DNA of 64,000 nt from Moorena sp. SIOASIH (GTDB lineage Bacteria > Cyanobacteriota > Cyanobacteriia > Cyanobacteriales > Coleofasciculaceae), in contig NZ_JAAHIH010000005.1 in NCBI RefSeq assembly GCF_010671925.1, positions 1,044,073 to 1,108,072 on the forward strand, read 5' to 3'. Under the pieces are notes generated by a model. The model was not told the origin of the DNA. It searched no databases and saw only the letters and a program-made list of their open reading frames with translations. The first letter of the stretch is position 1. Each line of letters opens with the position of its first letter. Positions 26,053-34,443 of the stretch are shown here, one piece after another. Made by a program: the position numbers and the translations under genes.

Positions 26053-26517
26053 CTAATGTTCAGGAGGATTATTGTAGTTGTTAAAGTTTACCGTATTAAT
26101 ACTACCACCTTGAAACACAGGAGCTTTATTATCCTTGTTGTAATTGACTTCACCACCAGATACCTTGTTGTAATTCACCTCACCCCCAGATACTTGCCAA
26201 TTTTCCCCTTCTACTTGGTTCAAATTATGGATTTCTTTTGCTAATGCTTTAATCTCCTGAGCAAATTTATCATCTTCTGCCATCGCCTTTTGCAAAGAGT
26301 TAGATAAAACCTGTACATGAGGCTGTGAACCATCTTGAGCAGCTAGTAAAGCTTTTTCTGCCTTGGGATTACCACTTAACTTATCAATAATCTTCTGGCG
26401 CAGTAGATTCACAACTTTTTCTAGGGCTGCCTCAGTTGACTTTCTTACTGTAGCTATTGCAGCTTCATGACCGATAAAAGCTAGGGTGACAATAGCTAGA
26501 GGCGATAGAGGTTCCAT
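26053..26517 (-). CDS. N-terminal segment of the STAND/WD40 gene (first part)
   Basis: 154 codons from ATG 26517. It starts PLSPLAIVTLAFIGHEAAIA and KSTEAALEKVVNLLRQKIID, a helical domain like the N-termini of many cyanobacterial STAND proteins. A duplicated VSGGEVNYNK unit follows, and then FQGGSINTVNFNNYNN, a low-complexity Asn/Phe stretch common just before the ATPase. It ends at TAG 26053-26055, but the frame is open beyond that without shift. It may be an effector or adaptor domain made as a separate small protein, or the start of a once 1,470-residue protein. Confidence 0.75.
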   Translation of the reverse strand: MEPLSPLAIVTLAFIGHEAAIATVRKSTEAALEKVVNLLRQKIIDKLSGNPKAEKALLAAQDGSQPHVQVLSNSLQKAMAEDDKFAQEIKALAKEIHNLNQVEGENWQVSGGEVNYNKVSGGEVNYNKDNKAPVFQGGSINTVNFNNYNNPPEH

Positions 26518-26769
26518 ATCTGATTAAATAGAAGTAGGGGATATTAACTATGAGCACAATGAATAGCTATAGTCTAACGTATTTTTAATCCGGATTAACT
26601 CTGATATAATAAAAAAATTTCCATGAATTGGCTTAGCTACGTTCGACTCAGTGATGGAACTGGGTGAGTATACCCTTTGGGATGCGATCGCATTTAGTAC
26701 TCGATTCCATAGGACTTACGCAACGGGCACAATTAATGGTGGGTCTAGACCACGACGAGGGTCTAATAA

Positions 26770-27066
26770 CTAAACTATAGACATAGTAATGTCGGGACGT
26801 TTTAGTTGGTTAATTAAGTAATTGGAAAAGAGCCCATGCTTAATTTTATCAATTGTTTGACCACTTTTATAAGCCAAATTTTTGAGTCTGAGCCAAACTA
26901 AAATAGCGCAAGCAATATGGTTTCTTTGAATAGGACCCTTACGACATTGGCATGATTCAATACCAGTCAATTGTTTTAATTCCCGGTGAAACTCCTCAAC
27001 CTTCCATCGAACCTTACACTCTTTTTGTACAACGTCCGTATAATTTTGAGATAAATCCTTTGTAGG
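26770..27066 (-). pseudogene. Transposase C-terminal fragment (IS701-like)
   Basis: VRWKVEEFHRELKQLTGIES, then CRKGPIQRNHIACAILVWLR and GLFSNYLINQLKRPDITM, the last DDE-type Glu helix and tail of IS4/IS701-type transposases. The frame runs upstream into a repeat cassette (27067-27251) rather than into catalytic sequence, so no enzyme is made. Confidence 0.75.
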
Positions 27067-27251
27067 GATGCAGCTTCGGAACAGGGGAGGCAGTGCGGTC
27101 TTGGGGGTCTCCACGGGGCAAACAGCGGTGGGGAAGCAGGTTCCGCACGCAGACCCATGCGCCATGAGCAACTGCCGTGGTTTCCACGGGGCAAACAGCG
27201 GTGCGTCGCGGTGTTCCGCACACAGACCCATGCGCCATGAGCGACTGCATC
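27067..27251. repeat. GATGCAG...CTGCATC cassette (long form), copy 1
   Basis: Inverted ends GATGCAG and CTGCATC. The inside has two related halves with CCACGGGGCAAACAGCGGTG and GACCCATGCGCCATGAGC each twice. The long form recurs at 37838-38020; a 47-bp short form is at 43694-43740, where it is part of a coding region. Confidence 0.75.
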
Positions 27252-27404
27252 AAGACAGAGATGGGAACTCCCGCACGACCTCCCAAACCTCGTGGAAAAT
27301 CGACCGGATGGAAACCAGGAAAAAAAAGAAACAAAAGAACTCGTTATCCCGTGGTTAAAAAAGGCAAAAGTACCGACAAAAAATCTAAAAACAAGAATAA
27401 TTAG
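27252..27404 (+). pseudogene. Transposase C-terminal fragment, second type
   Basis: The plus strand reads PARPPKPRGKSTGWKPGKKR and then RTRYPVVKKGKSTDKKSKN before a stop at 27402-27404. This basic Pro-Arg-Gly tail is typical of a different group of cyanobacterial transposases. The 5' part is gone, cut by the remnant at its left. Confidence 0.6.
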
Positions 27405-27435
27405 ACATAATTTTGCATTAATTTACTAACATCTC

Positions 27436-27538
27436 AGCTTCAAAAGGAGACTGAGTTATTTTATCATAGTCTAAACTCCAGTTACTAACATCTCAGCTTC
27501 AAAAGGAGACTGAGTTATTTTATCTCTAAACTCCAGTT
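27436..27538. repeat. Two direct copies of a 50-bp unit
   Basis: A unit starting TTACTAACATCTCAGCTTC and ending TCTAAACTCCAG is repeated in tandem. Each contains CTCAG...CTGAG arms, so each could form a small hairpin. Confidence 0.75.
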
Positions 27539-27581
27539 AGAGTGCGATCGCGATCAACTAACCGGTCTACCAAGGCCAGGA

Positions 27582-28052
27582 TTAATCGCAAGGAATTCCC
27601 CTCATATAGAGGTTGAGGTATGGATCCTCTTGCTCAAACAGATCATCATCCCAAAAGTATTCATCTTCTTCCGGGAACAAATGAAAGTGGAGTTCTCCCT
27701 TCCCATTTTCGTCTGCCCAGCAAAGGAATCCATCAACTGTTAAGCGGACGAATTCCTTCTGCTTACCTTGCTTGACGATGTAGTCTTTCCCTTCCTCCAG
27801 GTCAAGCTTCAGCAAATCTTTTCTGGCCTTAATTTCACTACGATACCCGAGAGCATAAAAGGCATTTTCAAGTAAGATAGGGAAAAGCTTTGTTCCTTGA
27901 AGTTTGGACTGGTTAACTACACAGGCTATAGACTTATCCACCTTTTTCTGTCTTCTTTGAGCTTTTCTTTCTTGCTTTCGTTGTTCTTTCTCTGCTGCTC
28001 GCTTCATCTGGTAACGAGTCCTGGAATTTTGCTTAGATTTTGTTGTCGGCAT
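27582..28052 (-). CDS. Hypothetical protein with basic N-terminus
   Basis: 156 residues, not recognised. The first 45 are very rich in Lys, Arg, Gln and Glu (KEQRKQERKAQRRQKKVDK) and should form one charged helix. Then LFPILLENAFYALGYRSEIK, KARKDLLKLDLEEGKDYIV and FVRLTVDGFLCWADENG, slightly like phage antirepressor (Bro/KilA-type) domains, then an acidic tail (EEDEYFWDDDLFEQED). Nucleic-acid binding is plausible. No ribosome site stands out. Confidence 0.5.
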   Translation of the reverse strand: MPTTKSKQNSRTRYQMKRAAEKEQRKQERKAQRRQKKVDKSIACVVNQSKLQGTKLFPILLENAFYALGYRSEIKARKDLLKLDLEEGKDYIVKQGKQKEFVRLTVDGFLCWADENGKGELHFHLFPEEDEYFWDDDLFEQEDPYLNLYMRGIPCD

Positions 28053-28121
28053 ATTATTACTACTGTTTTCTTTTTTTTATCGTGATCGTATACCAATAAC
28101 GGGGTGCGATCGCAGGGCAGT

Positions 28122-28254
28122 TTACAGTCTAGGTTCAGGCTTGTCTTGCAAGTTTACAATATCAATCCCGAAGCTGTCTAGCGTTTGGAGGGTCGGCAAC
28201 AAGGCTTTATCTACACCCAACAAATGACCAGATTCAGCCCGCTTAAGGACATCC
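28122..28254 (-). pseudogene. 3' exon of an unknown gene interrupted by the group II intron stack
   Basis: From the intron junction the minus strand reads DVLKRAESGHLLGVDKALL then LDSFGIDIVNLQDKPEPRL and stops at 28122. Joining it with the short 5' exon (37462-37481) gives EAFLLDVLKRAESG without a stop. Beyond 37481 a transposon remnant cuts the 5' exon, so the start of the gene is lost. I do not know the family. Confidence 0.6.
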
Positions 28255-28346
28255 GTTACGGTCGATGTCCCCTATTACGGGGAGCACCTCCGATTCAGAA
28301 CCGTGCATGAAACTTTCGTCTCACACGGCTCCTGGGTAAACTCGGT

Positions 28347-29957
28347 CTATGACCGGCCTTTCGGCTTGCTCCAATGTATCTGTTGGTGGCAGCTTTGATG
28401 AACTACTAGTAAGTTCTTATTAGACCAATTGTCGTGGTTTCCATCTATATGATGAAGATGTACAGATTCGTCTTCTAAGAACTTCAATCCACAGTATCCA
28501 CAGGAATGGTTTTGCCTTTTCAATGCTTCGGAGGTAGTATCGGAATAAAGGAGGGAGTTCCTTTGGCTCCAGTAGACTAGGTCACCGTCATAGGGTGACT
28601 TTGTCCCCCTTACGTTCACGTGCTGATTTTGTTTGTATCCTACCTTTGGGAATGCCTTTTTGCATAGTTCGGAAGCTCTGTACCGACTTACTTTCTTTTC
28701 CTTTCGGAACTTTCGGTGGGCAGTGTGATTCATGAACCATAGTTTATCCCGTGCGCTGCTCATATCGCAGCTGCTGTGGTAGTTTCGCCATCCGCGTACG
28801 ATAGGGGCTAGTTTCTTGGCTTTTACTTCGGCACCATAATTCGAGCAGTTGACTACGGTTTTAATCTTCTTACGGATGTTCCGGTGGTTTTCCTCTGAGG
28901 GAGTACACGAGAACTTTCCGTCTTTTCTGACGCGGAATTTCCACCCCAGGAGACGAAACCTTAGAAGAAAGAAGCCTTAATTAATAATTTTTAACCCTTT
29001 TTTGCATAGTCTGTCCCCTGTAAAGGCTTCTTTCTTCTTACGGTAACTTCATAGGAAGTCAAATCCGTCTGTCGTTTTAGTCAGCTTGGTCTTTTCTTCA
29101 CTGATTTCCATTCCTCTTTCAGCCAAGAATTTATTGACTTTGTTGATAATTTTTTCAGCATTATCTTTTGGCTTTAGAATAAACACCATATCGTCTGCGT
29201 ATCGCAAACTTGTGTGTATATCTTCTATTCCGTTTAGTGCCACATTAGCTAGTAAGGGACTTACCACACCGCCCTGGGGTGTACCCTGGTCTGGAAATTC
29301 TACGGATACTCCTGCTTTAAGGCATCTGAATATTCCGTTTTTGATTTTTACTGGTGCTATTAGTCTTTCCATTATGGAGTTGTGGTTGATTCGGTCGAAG
29401 CATTTTTTGATGTCTAACTCTATGATTCGTTTGTTGATACCATTGGAGTTCGATTTCAGATGTATCTGTAACCTTTTTTGGACATCTTGGGCGCACCTAC
29501 CCGTTCTGAATCCGTAGCTGTCTCCACTGAACGTTGCTTCATGAGCTGGTTCGAGGGCTAGCTTCATTAGACATTGCCATGCTCGGTCGGCTATGGTTGG
29601 TATCTTTAACACTCTTACTTTCCCGTTCTTTTTAGGGATTGGGATTTCACGAAGTCGGCTATGTTTCCAGTCAGAAGCATGGTCGCTCAATGTCTCCACC
29701 AGTTCGATCCGTTCTCTGTAGTTGAGGCTTGACTTTCCGTCAACTCCAGCCGTTTTCTTCCCTTTATTTAGCTGTGTCACTTGTCGGACTGCCAAAAGCT
29801 GTGCTGAGCGGGATTTCAGTATCAGTTTTTGTAATGACCTGGCTTTCTTCAAGTCACCAGCTATAACCGCTTTGTACACGCGCTTTTGTAGGCGGAATAA
29901 GTTTTGGCGGAGTTTCTTCCACTGTTGCTTTTTCCAAAGTTCGCTATGTTTTACCAT
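28347..29957 (-). pseudogene. Maturase of intron A, disrupted by a 104-bp MITE
   Basis: N-terminal part from ATG 29957: MVKHSELWKKQQWKKLRQNL, RT blocks GYRTGRCAQDVQ-like (SYGFRTGRCAQD), GTPQGGVVSPLLANVAL and SLRYADDMVFIL with the catalytic YADD, ending at KTTDGFDFL. The frame then hits the insertion 28951-29054. The rest resumes with the X-domain and ends in HNH sequence CGYCGLKFL...HLHHIDGNHDNW (28763-28347). Intron C's protein, almost the same, is whole at this point. Confidence 0.88.
28951..29054. mobile_element. Palindromic MITE (AGACGAAACC family), copy 2
   Basis: Starts AGACGAAACC, ends TTACGGTAACTTCA plus TAGG, with inner arms AGAAGAAAGAAGCCTT and AAGGCTTCTTTCTTCT. The uninterrupted target is seen in intron C (CCACCCCAGGAAGTC at about 33380). 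A 3-bp AGG duplication is the most that can be seen at the target. Confidence 0.8.
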
Positions 29958-30349
29958 GCGTCTAACTGTGCTCTCCTAGAACTCGTGTATTCTGAATACC
30001 CGCAGCCAGTTTTTCGGCTGCATCCTACCCGGCAGTGAGGATTAGGTTTGACATAACTTACCGTAGATTCGACCGGTCTACAGACTCATTATTGCTGCCG
30101 TTTTTACTTGTTCCATCCATCGGATTGTTATGATGATTTAGGGCAGTCCAGTTTGCCTATTCCCTTCTCGGAGATTACAACTGTCCCTAATAGAACGTTG
30201 TGAGAATAATCGGGAATCAAGTCTCGCATTTACTAGTCAGATTGCGGCTTAGCTTTTAGACACTTTTTCAGGACTTTTGCTACTGTTACCCATGTCATCT
30301 CCCCGTTAGCGGCAGTGGTTACGGTCGATGCCCGGTATTATCCGGGGCA

Positions 30350-32723
30350 ATTAAACTAAGTCAGTGAGTCACCCCACTGACTCGTCTTCAAAACCGTACG
30401 TGACACTTTCGCATCATACGGCTCCTCATCATAGGAACCATTGTCGCTGGTACCTCTAAAACGGGTTTTCATCTAACTCTAAGGCGTTGACTTTTTTCCC
30501 GTGTTTGGCATCGTGGCAGGTTAGGTGTAGTAATTCCAGATTTTCATCGAAGTTATTTCCACCCAGTGCGCGTGGTAGTATGTGATGCATTTCCATTGAA
30601 TCCCCAGGTCTGAAGGTAAGACCACAATGAGCGCATTTCCCTTTTTGCTTTCTCAAAAGCCTTCCCGATTGAGCTGGCATTTCAGGATGTTCTCTCATTC
30701 TGGTGCTCCAATAGATTAGGTCTCCATCGTAGGGACTTCTGGTATCTTGGATTTTTTTATGCCTTATTATTTCAGTTTTGGCATGTTTTGGGAGGTAATT
30801 ATCCTCATCTGCCATGAATATCCAATTATCCTCTCCGATGGTTCCCCAATATTTCTTGTTTACCCAGGTTTTGGTTTTCTTTGGGTGTCTTCTATATCCC
30901 CATCTTTGGAGTTTGTTCCAGAGCATGTAACCTAAATCTTGGAAGGTTTCTTTGCTACAGACTCCTCTGTAGTAGTTGCACCATCCGCGTATAATAGGTT
31001 TGAGGTGTTTGATTAAAGCCTCTTGAGGAGCGGCTTTATGTCTGTCGATGACTTTTGAAAGCCGCTCGAAATGTTCTAGAATTGCATCCTTAGATGGTTT
31101 GATGATGGTTTTAAAGCCTTGTTTAGAGTGGTTTTTACCTACTTTGTACTGACGGATATTAAATCCAAGGAATTCAAATCCGTTAAAGGTATAGGTCATT
31201 TGGGTTTTGCTAGGCTTTAATTCCAGACCCATGTCATGTAGCCAATTATTGATGACTTCAAGGCATTCTTCTACCACTTTTTGGTCTTGGTGTAGGATGA
31301 CAAAATCGTCGGCATATCTGATTAGAGCTAGTCCCTTTTTATAGTGGGTTTTCTTGCCTTTTACAGAATTTGCGTAATCCCATATGGCCTGTTCCATTCC
31401 GTGGAGGGCTATATTCGCTAAAAGTGGAGAGATAACTCCACCCTGAGGGGTGCCCTCATCTGTAGGTGAGAATGTCCCACTATCCATCACACCGGCTTTT
31501 AGCCAGGACTTTATTAAGCGTCTCATGGATGGATAGGTATTCAGTTTAGTTAGAAGTGCATTGTGATTGATTTTATCGAAGCATTTGGCTATGTCAGCAT
31601 CAAGTACCCATTTAGGCTTTTGTTTGATGCTATTGAATATTGCTTCGATGGCATCATGACATGAACGTCCTGGTCTGAACCCATAGGAGTTGGGTTCAAA
31701 TTTTGCTTCCCATTCAGGTTCTAATGCCTGTTTGGCAAGTGCCTGGAGAGCGCGGTCATACATGGTTGGGATACCCAATGGTCGCTTTTCCTTCCGTCCA
31801 GGTTTAGGAATCCATACCCTTCTGGTTGGTTGGGCTTTCTTAGAAACTTTTAGGTTGGAGACTAAAGTAAGCCGTTGTTTTGGTGTTAATGATTTGACCC
31901 CATCTACTCCAGCAGTCTTCTTCCCTTTGTTCTCCTGGGTTACCCGTCTGACCGCAATCATCTTGGCCGACCAGGACTTTATCAGAGTCTTTTGCAACTT
32001 TCTTACCACGCGGACATCACCACGGTTCGAGGCTTGATATATTCGTTTTTGCAACTTAAAGACAGTCTTTTCTAGCTTCCGCCAGTTGACTTTCTTCCAT
32101 TCCGACTGTGGGGCGAACCCCCGAGTTTTAGACATTTTCATTGCTACTTACAACTAGATCTTTTCCTATAACGTGAGTCCGTCAGCATATCCTGGGCATT
32201 ACCCTAGGCTTTGGCAAATGAGCTCAATCTTGCCCTCATATGACATGCGGCTAACTACCTACTCAGTAATCGACCTTACTGAGAGTACATATGAGAGTTA
32301 TTTCGTTCCTGATAACCATTCTTTGAACTTTTAGGGTGGTACTTTTCACCGGGAACTGTTTGGGAAATCCATTACAAAGGGGAGGAACTTTGTAATCCTA
32401 ATTCCGTTGAGTTTTTCTCCGTAGCGTGTCAAACCTTTTTTCGCTACATTTCTGTGACGATGATTCAAACGTACCTTTCTCTCGTACCCATGAGTTCTTT
32501 GCCTATTGTTGACACCGGTCAGGTTAAGGGTGTTCCAATATTCGACCCTTGCATTAACCCATAGGTTTGTTAGTTCCTATGAATCAGGGTAGGGCTGTCA
32601 CTCGGATTTCATGAGGGATGGTTTTTCACCACCATGGTTATCAAGTTGTCAGGGTTCATTGAACCAAGCAGCTAATCCCCCAAAACCCTTGTAGGGTAAA
32701 GGTTTCTAGCTAACGAATCGCAC
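30350..32723 (-). ncRNA. Third-level group II intron (B), inserted in domain VI of intron C
   Basis: 5' end GTGCGATTCGTTAGC at 32723, 3' end ...TTAGTTTAAT at 30350, 2,374 nt. Domain V near 30391-30423 (GAGCCGTATGATGCGAAAG) and domain VI AGTCAGTGGGGTGACTCACT. The host reads GCGGAGG | TGCCCCGG when it is removed, which agrees with domain VI of intron A and the window-start intron. Confidence 0.9.
30456..32141 (-). CDS. ltrA: Group II intron maturase/reverse transcriptase (intron B)
   Basis: 561 residues, apparently intact. RT blocks run from TQENKGKKTAGVDGVKSL through RRVWIPKPGRKEKRPLGIPT, SYGFRPGRSCHDAIEAI, VLDADIAKCFDKINH, DEGTPQGGVISPLLANIAL and LIRYADDFVILH (YADD catalytic). The X/maturase domain (IRGWCNYYRGVCSKETF) and an HNH nuclease (CAHCGLTFRPG...MEMHHILPRALGG) complete it. 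It should splice intron B and perhaps drive retrohoming. It is 73% or so alike by eye to the intron D protein. Confidence 0.95.
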   Translation of the reverse strand: MKMSKTRGFAPQSEWKKVNWRKLEKTVFKLQKRIYQASNRGDVRVVRKLQKTLIKSWSAKMIAVRRVTQENKGKKTAGVDGVKSLTPKQRLTLVSNLKVSKKAQPTRRVWIPKPGRKEKRPLGIPTMYDRALQALAKQALEPEWEAKFEPNSYGFRPGRSCHDAIEAIFNSIKQKPKWVLDADIAKCFDKINHNALLTKLNTYPSMRRLIKSWLKAGVMDSGTFSPTDEGTPQGGVISPLLANIALHGMEQAIWDYANSVKGKKTHYKKGLALIRYADDFVILHQDQKVVEECLEVINNWLHDMGLELKPSKTQMTYTFNGFEFLGFNIRQYKVGKNHSKQGFKTIIKPSKDAILEHFERLSKVIDRHKAAPQEALIKHLKPIIRGWCNYYRGVCSKETFQDLGYMLWNKLQRWGYRRHPKKTKTWVNKKYWGTIGEDNWIFMADEDNYLPKHAKTEIIRHKKIQDTRSPYDGDLIYWSTRMREHPEMPAQSGRLLRKQKGKCAHCGLTFRPGDSMEMHHILPRALGGNNFDENLELLHLTCHDAKHGKKVNALELDENPF

Positions 32724-32783
32724 CCTCCGCTTCAGAACCGTGCATGAAACTTTCGCCTCACACGGCTCCTGGGTAAACTCGGT

Positions 32784-34355
32784 CTATGACCGGCCTTTCG
32801 GCTTGCTCCAATGTATCTGTTGATGGCAGCTCTGATGAACTGCTAGAAGGTTCTTTTCCGACCAATTGTCGTGGTTTCCATCTACATGATGAAGGTGTAC
32901 AGATTCGCCTTCCAAGAACTTCAATCTACAGTGTCCACAGGAATGGTTTTGCTTTTTCAATGCTTCAGATGTAGCATCGGAGTAAAGGCGTGAATTCCTT
33001 TGGCTCCAGTAGACTAGGTCACCGTCGTAAGGTGACTTAGTCCCCTTTACGTTTACGTGTTGATTTTGTTTATATCCTACCTTTGGGAATGCCTTTTTAC
33101 ATAGTTCAGAAGCTCTATACCGACTTACTTTCTTTTCCTTTCGGAACTTTCGGTGGGCGGTGTGGTTCATGAACCATAGTTTATCCCTGGAACTGCTCAT
33201 GTCGCAGCTGCTGTGGTAGTTACGCCATCCGCGAACGATAGGGGCTAGTTTCTTAGCTTTTACTTCAGCACCATAATTCGAGTGGTTGACTACGGTTTTA
33301 ATCTTCTTACGTATATTCCTATGATTTTCCTCTGAGGGAATGCATGATAATTTTTCGTCTTTTCTGACGCGGAATCTCCACCCCAGGAAGTCAAACCCGT
33401 CTGTCGTTTTAGTTAGCTTGGTCTTTTCTTCACTGATTTCCATTCCTCTTTCTGCCAAGAATGCCTTGACTTTATTAAGAATTTTATCAGCATCGTCTTT
33501 TGGTTTTAGGATAAACACCATGTCGTCTGCATATCGTAGACTTGGGTGAATGTTTTCTATTCCGTTTAATGCCACATTTGCAAGTAAAGGACTCACCACT
33601 CCCCCTTGAGGGGTGCCCTGGTCAGGAAACTGAACGGATACCCCTGCTTTTAAGCATCTGTATATCCCCGTTTTAATTTTTGCTGGTGCTATAAGCCTTT
33701 CCATTATGGAGCTGTGGTTGATTCGGTCGAAGCATTTCTTAATGTCTAGTTCTATGACGCGCTTGTTAATTCCATTGTGCTTTGATGCCAAATGCAAGAA
33801 CAGGCGTTTTTGGACGTCTTGGGCGCACCTGCCCGTTCTGAACCCGTAACTATCTCCGCTGAACGTGGCCTCATGGGCTGGTTCAAGGGCTAGCTTTATT
33901 AGACATTGCCATGCTCGGTCGGCTATGGTAGGTATCTTTAACATTCTTACTTTCCCGTTCTTTTTAGGGATTGGGATTTCACGAAGTCGGCTATGCTTCC
34001 AGTCATGGGCGTAGTCGTTCAATGTTTCTACCAGTTCCATCCGTTCTCTGTAGTTGAGGCTTGACTTTCCGTCAACTCCAGCCGTTTTCTTGCCCTTATT
34101 GAGCTGTGTCACTTGTCGGACTGCCAAAAGTTGTGCTGAACGGGATTTCAGTATCAGTTTCTGTAATGACCGTGCTTTCTTTAAGTCCCCAGCTCGAACC
34201 GCTTTATATACTCGTTTTTGTAGGCGGAAAAGATTCTGGCGGAGTTTCTTCCACTGTTGGCTTTTCCAAAGTTCACTATGTTTTACCATGTGTCTAACTG
34301 TGCTCTCCATTAACTCGCATACTCTGAATACCCGCAGCCAGTTATTCGGCTGCAT
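32784..34355 (-). CDS. ltrA: Group II intron maturase/reverse transcriptase (intron C)
   Basis: Intact, up to 523 codons; the family start MVKHSELWKSQQWKKLR at 34289 gives 501 residues and is preferred. RT motifs: TQLNKGKKTAGVDGKSS, SYGFRTGRCAQDVQKRL, ELDIKKCFDRINHSSI, GTPQGGVVSPLLANVAL and LRYADDMVFIL. X domain IVRGWRNYHSSCDMS, then HNH CGHCRLKFLEGESVHLHHVD. The protein is whole, but its intron RNA is split by introns B and D. Confidence 0.94.
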   Translation of the reverse strand: MQPNNWLRVFRVCELMESTVRHMVKHSELWKSQQWKKLRQNLFRLQKRVYKAVRAGDLKKARSLQKLILKSRSAQLLAVRQVTQLNKGKKTAGVDGKSSLNYRERMELVETLNDYAHDWKHSRLREIPIPKKNGKVRMLKIPTIADRAWQCLIKLALEPAHEATFSGDSYGFRTGRCAQDVQKRLFLHLASKHNGINKRVIELDIKKCFDRINHSSIMERLIAPAKIKTGIYRCLKAGVSVQFPDQGTPQGGVVSPLLANVALNGIENIHPSLRYADDMVFILKPKDDADKILNKVKAFLAERGMEISEEKTKLTKTTDGFDFLGWRFRVRKDEKLSCIPSEENHRNIRKKIKTVVNHSNYGAEVKAKKLAPIVRGWRNYHSSCDMSSSRDKLWFMNHTAHRKFRKEKKVSRYRASELCKKAFPKVGYKQNQHVNVKGTKSPYDGDLVYWSQRNSRLYSDATSEALKKQNHSCGHCRLKFLEGESVHLHHVDGNHDNWSEKNLLAVHQSCHQQIHWSKPKGRS

Positions 34356-34443
34356 CCTACCCGGCAGTGAGGATTAAGTTTGACATAACTTACCAAGGGT
34401 TCGACCTTTCCTTGGACTCATTAATGCTGCCGTTTTTACTCGT

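Larger units (their letters stand above)
26711..27251 (-). mobile_element. IS701-like transposon remnant, copy 1
   Basis: It begins with the inverted end AGGACTTACGCAAC and holds the last 90 codons of a transposase on the minus strand. Its right part is a GATGCAG...CTGCATC repeat. It has almost the same sequence as 37482-38020. The right terminal repeat is missing and a different transposase fragment follows. Confidence 0.75.

Noticed and set aside
29086..29979. Plus-strand frames opposite the maturase genes (also at 31690, 34054 and 40551).
   Set aside because: Antisense of conserved RT coding sequence, repeated in each intron because the maturases are related.
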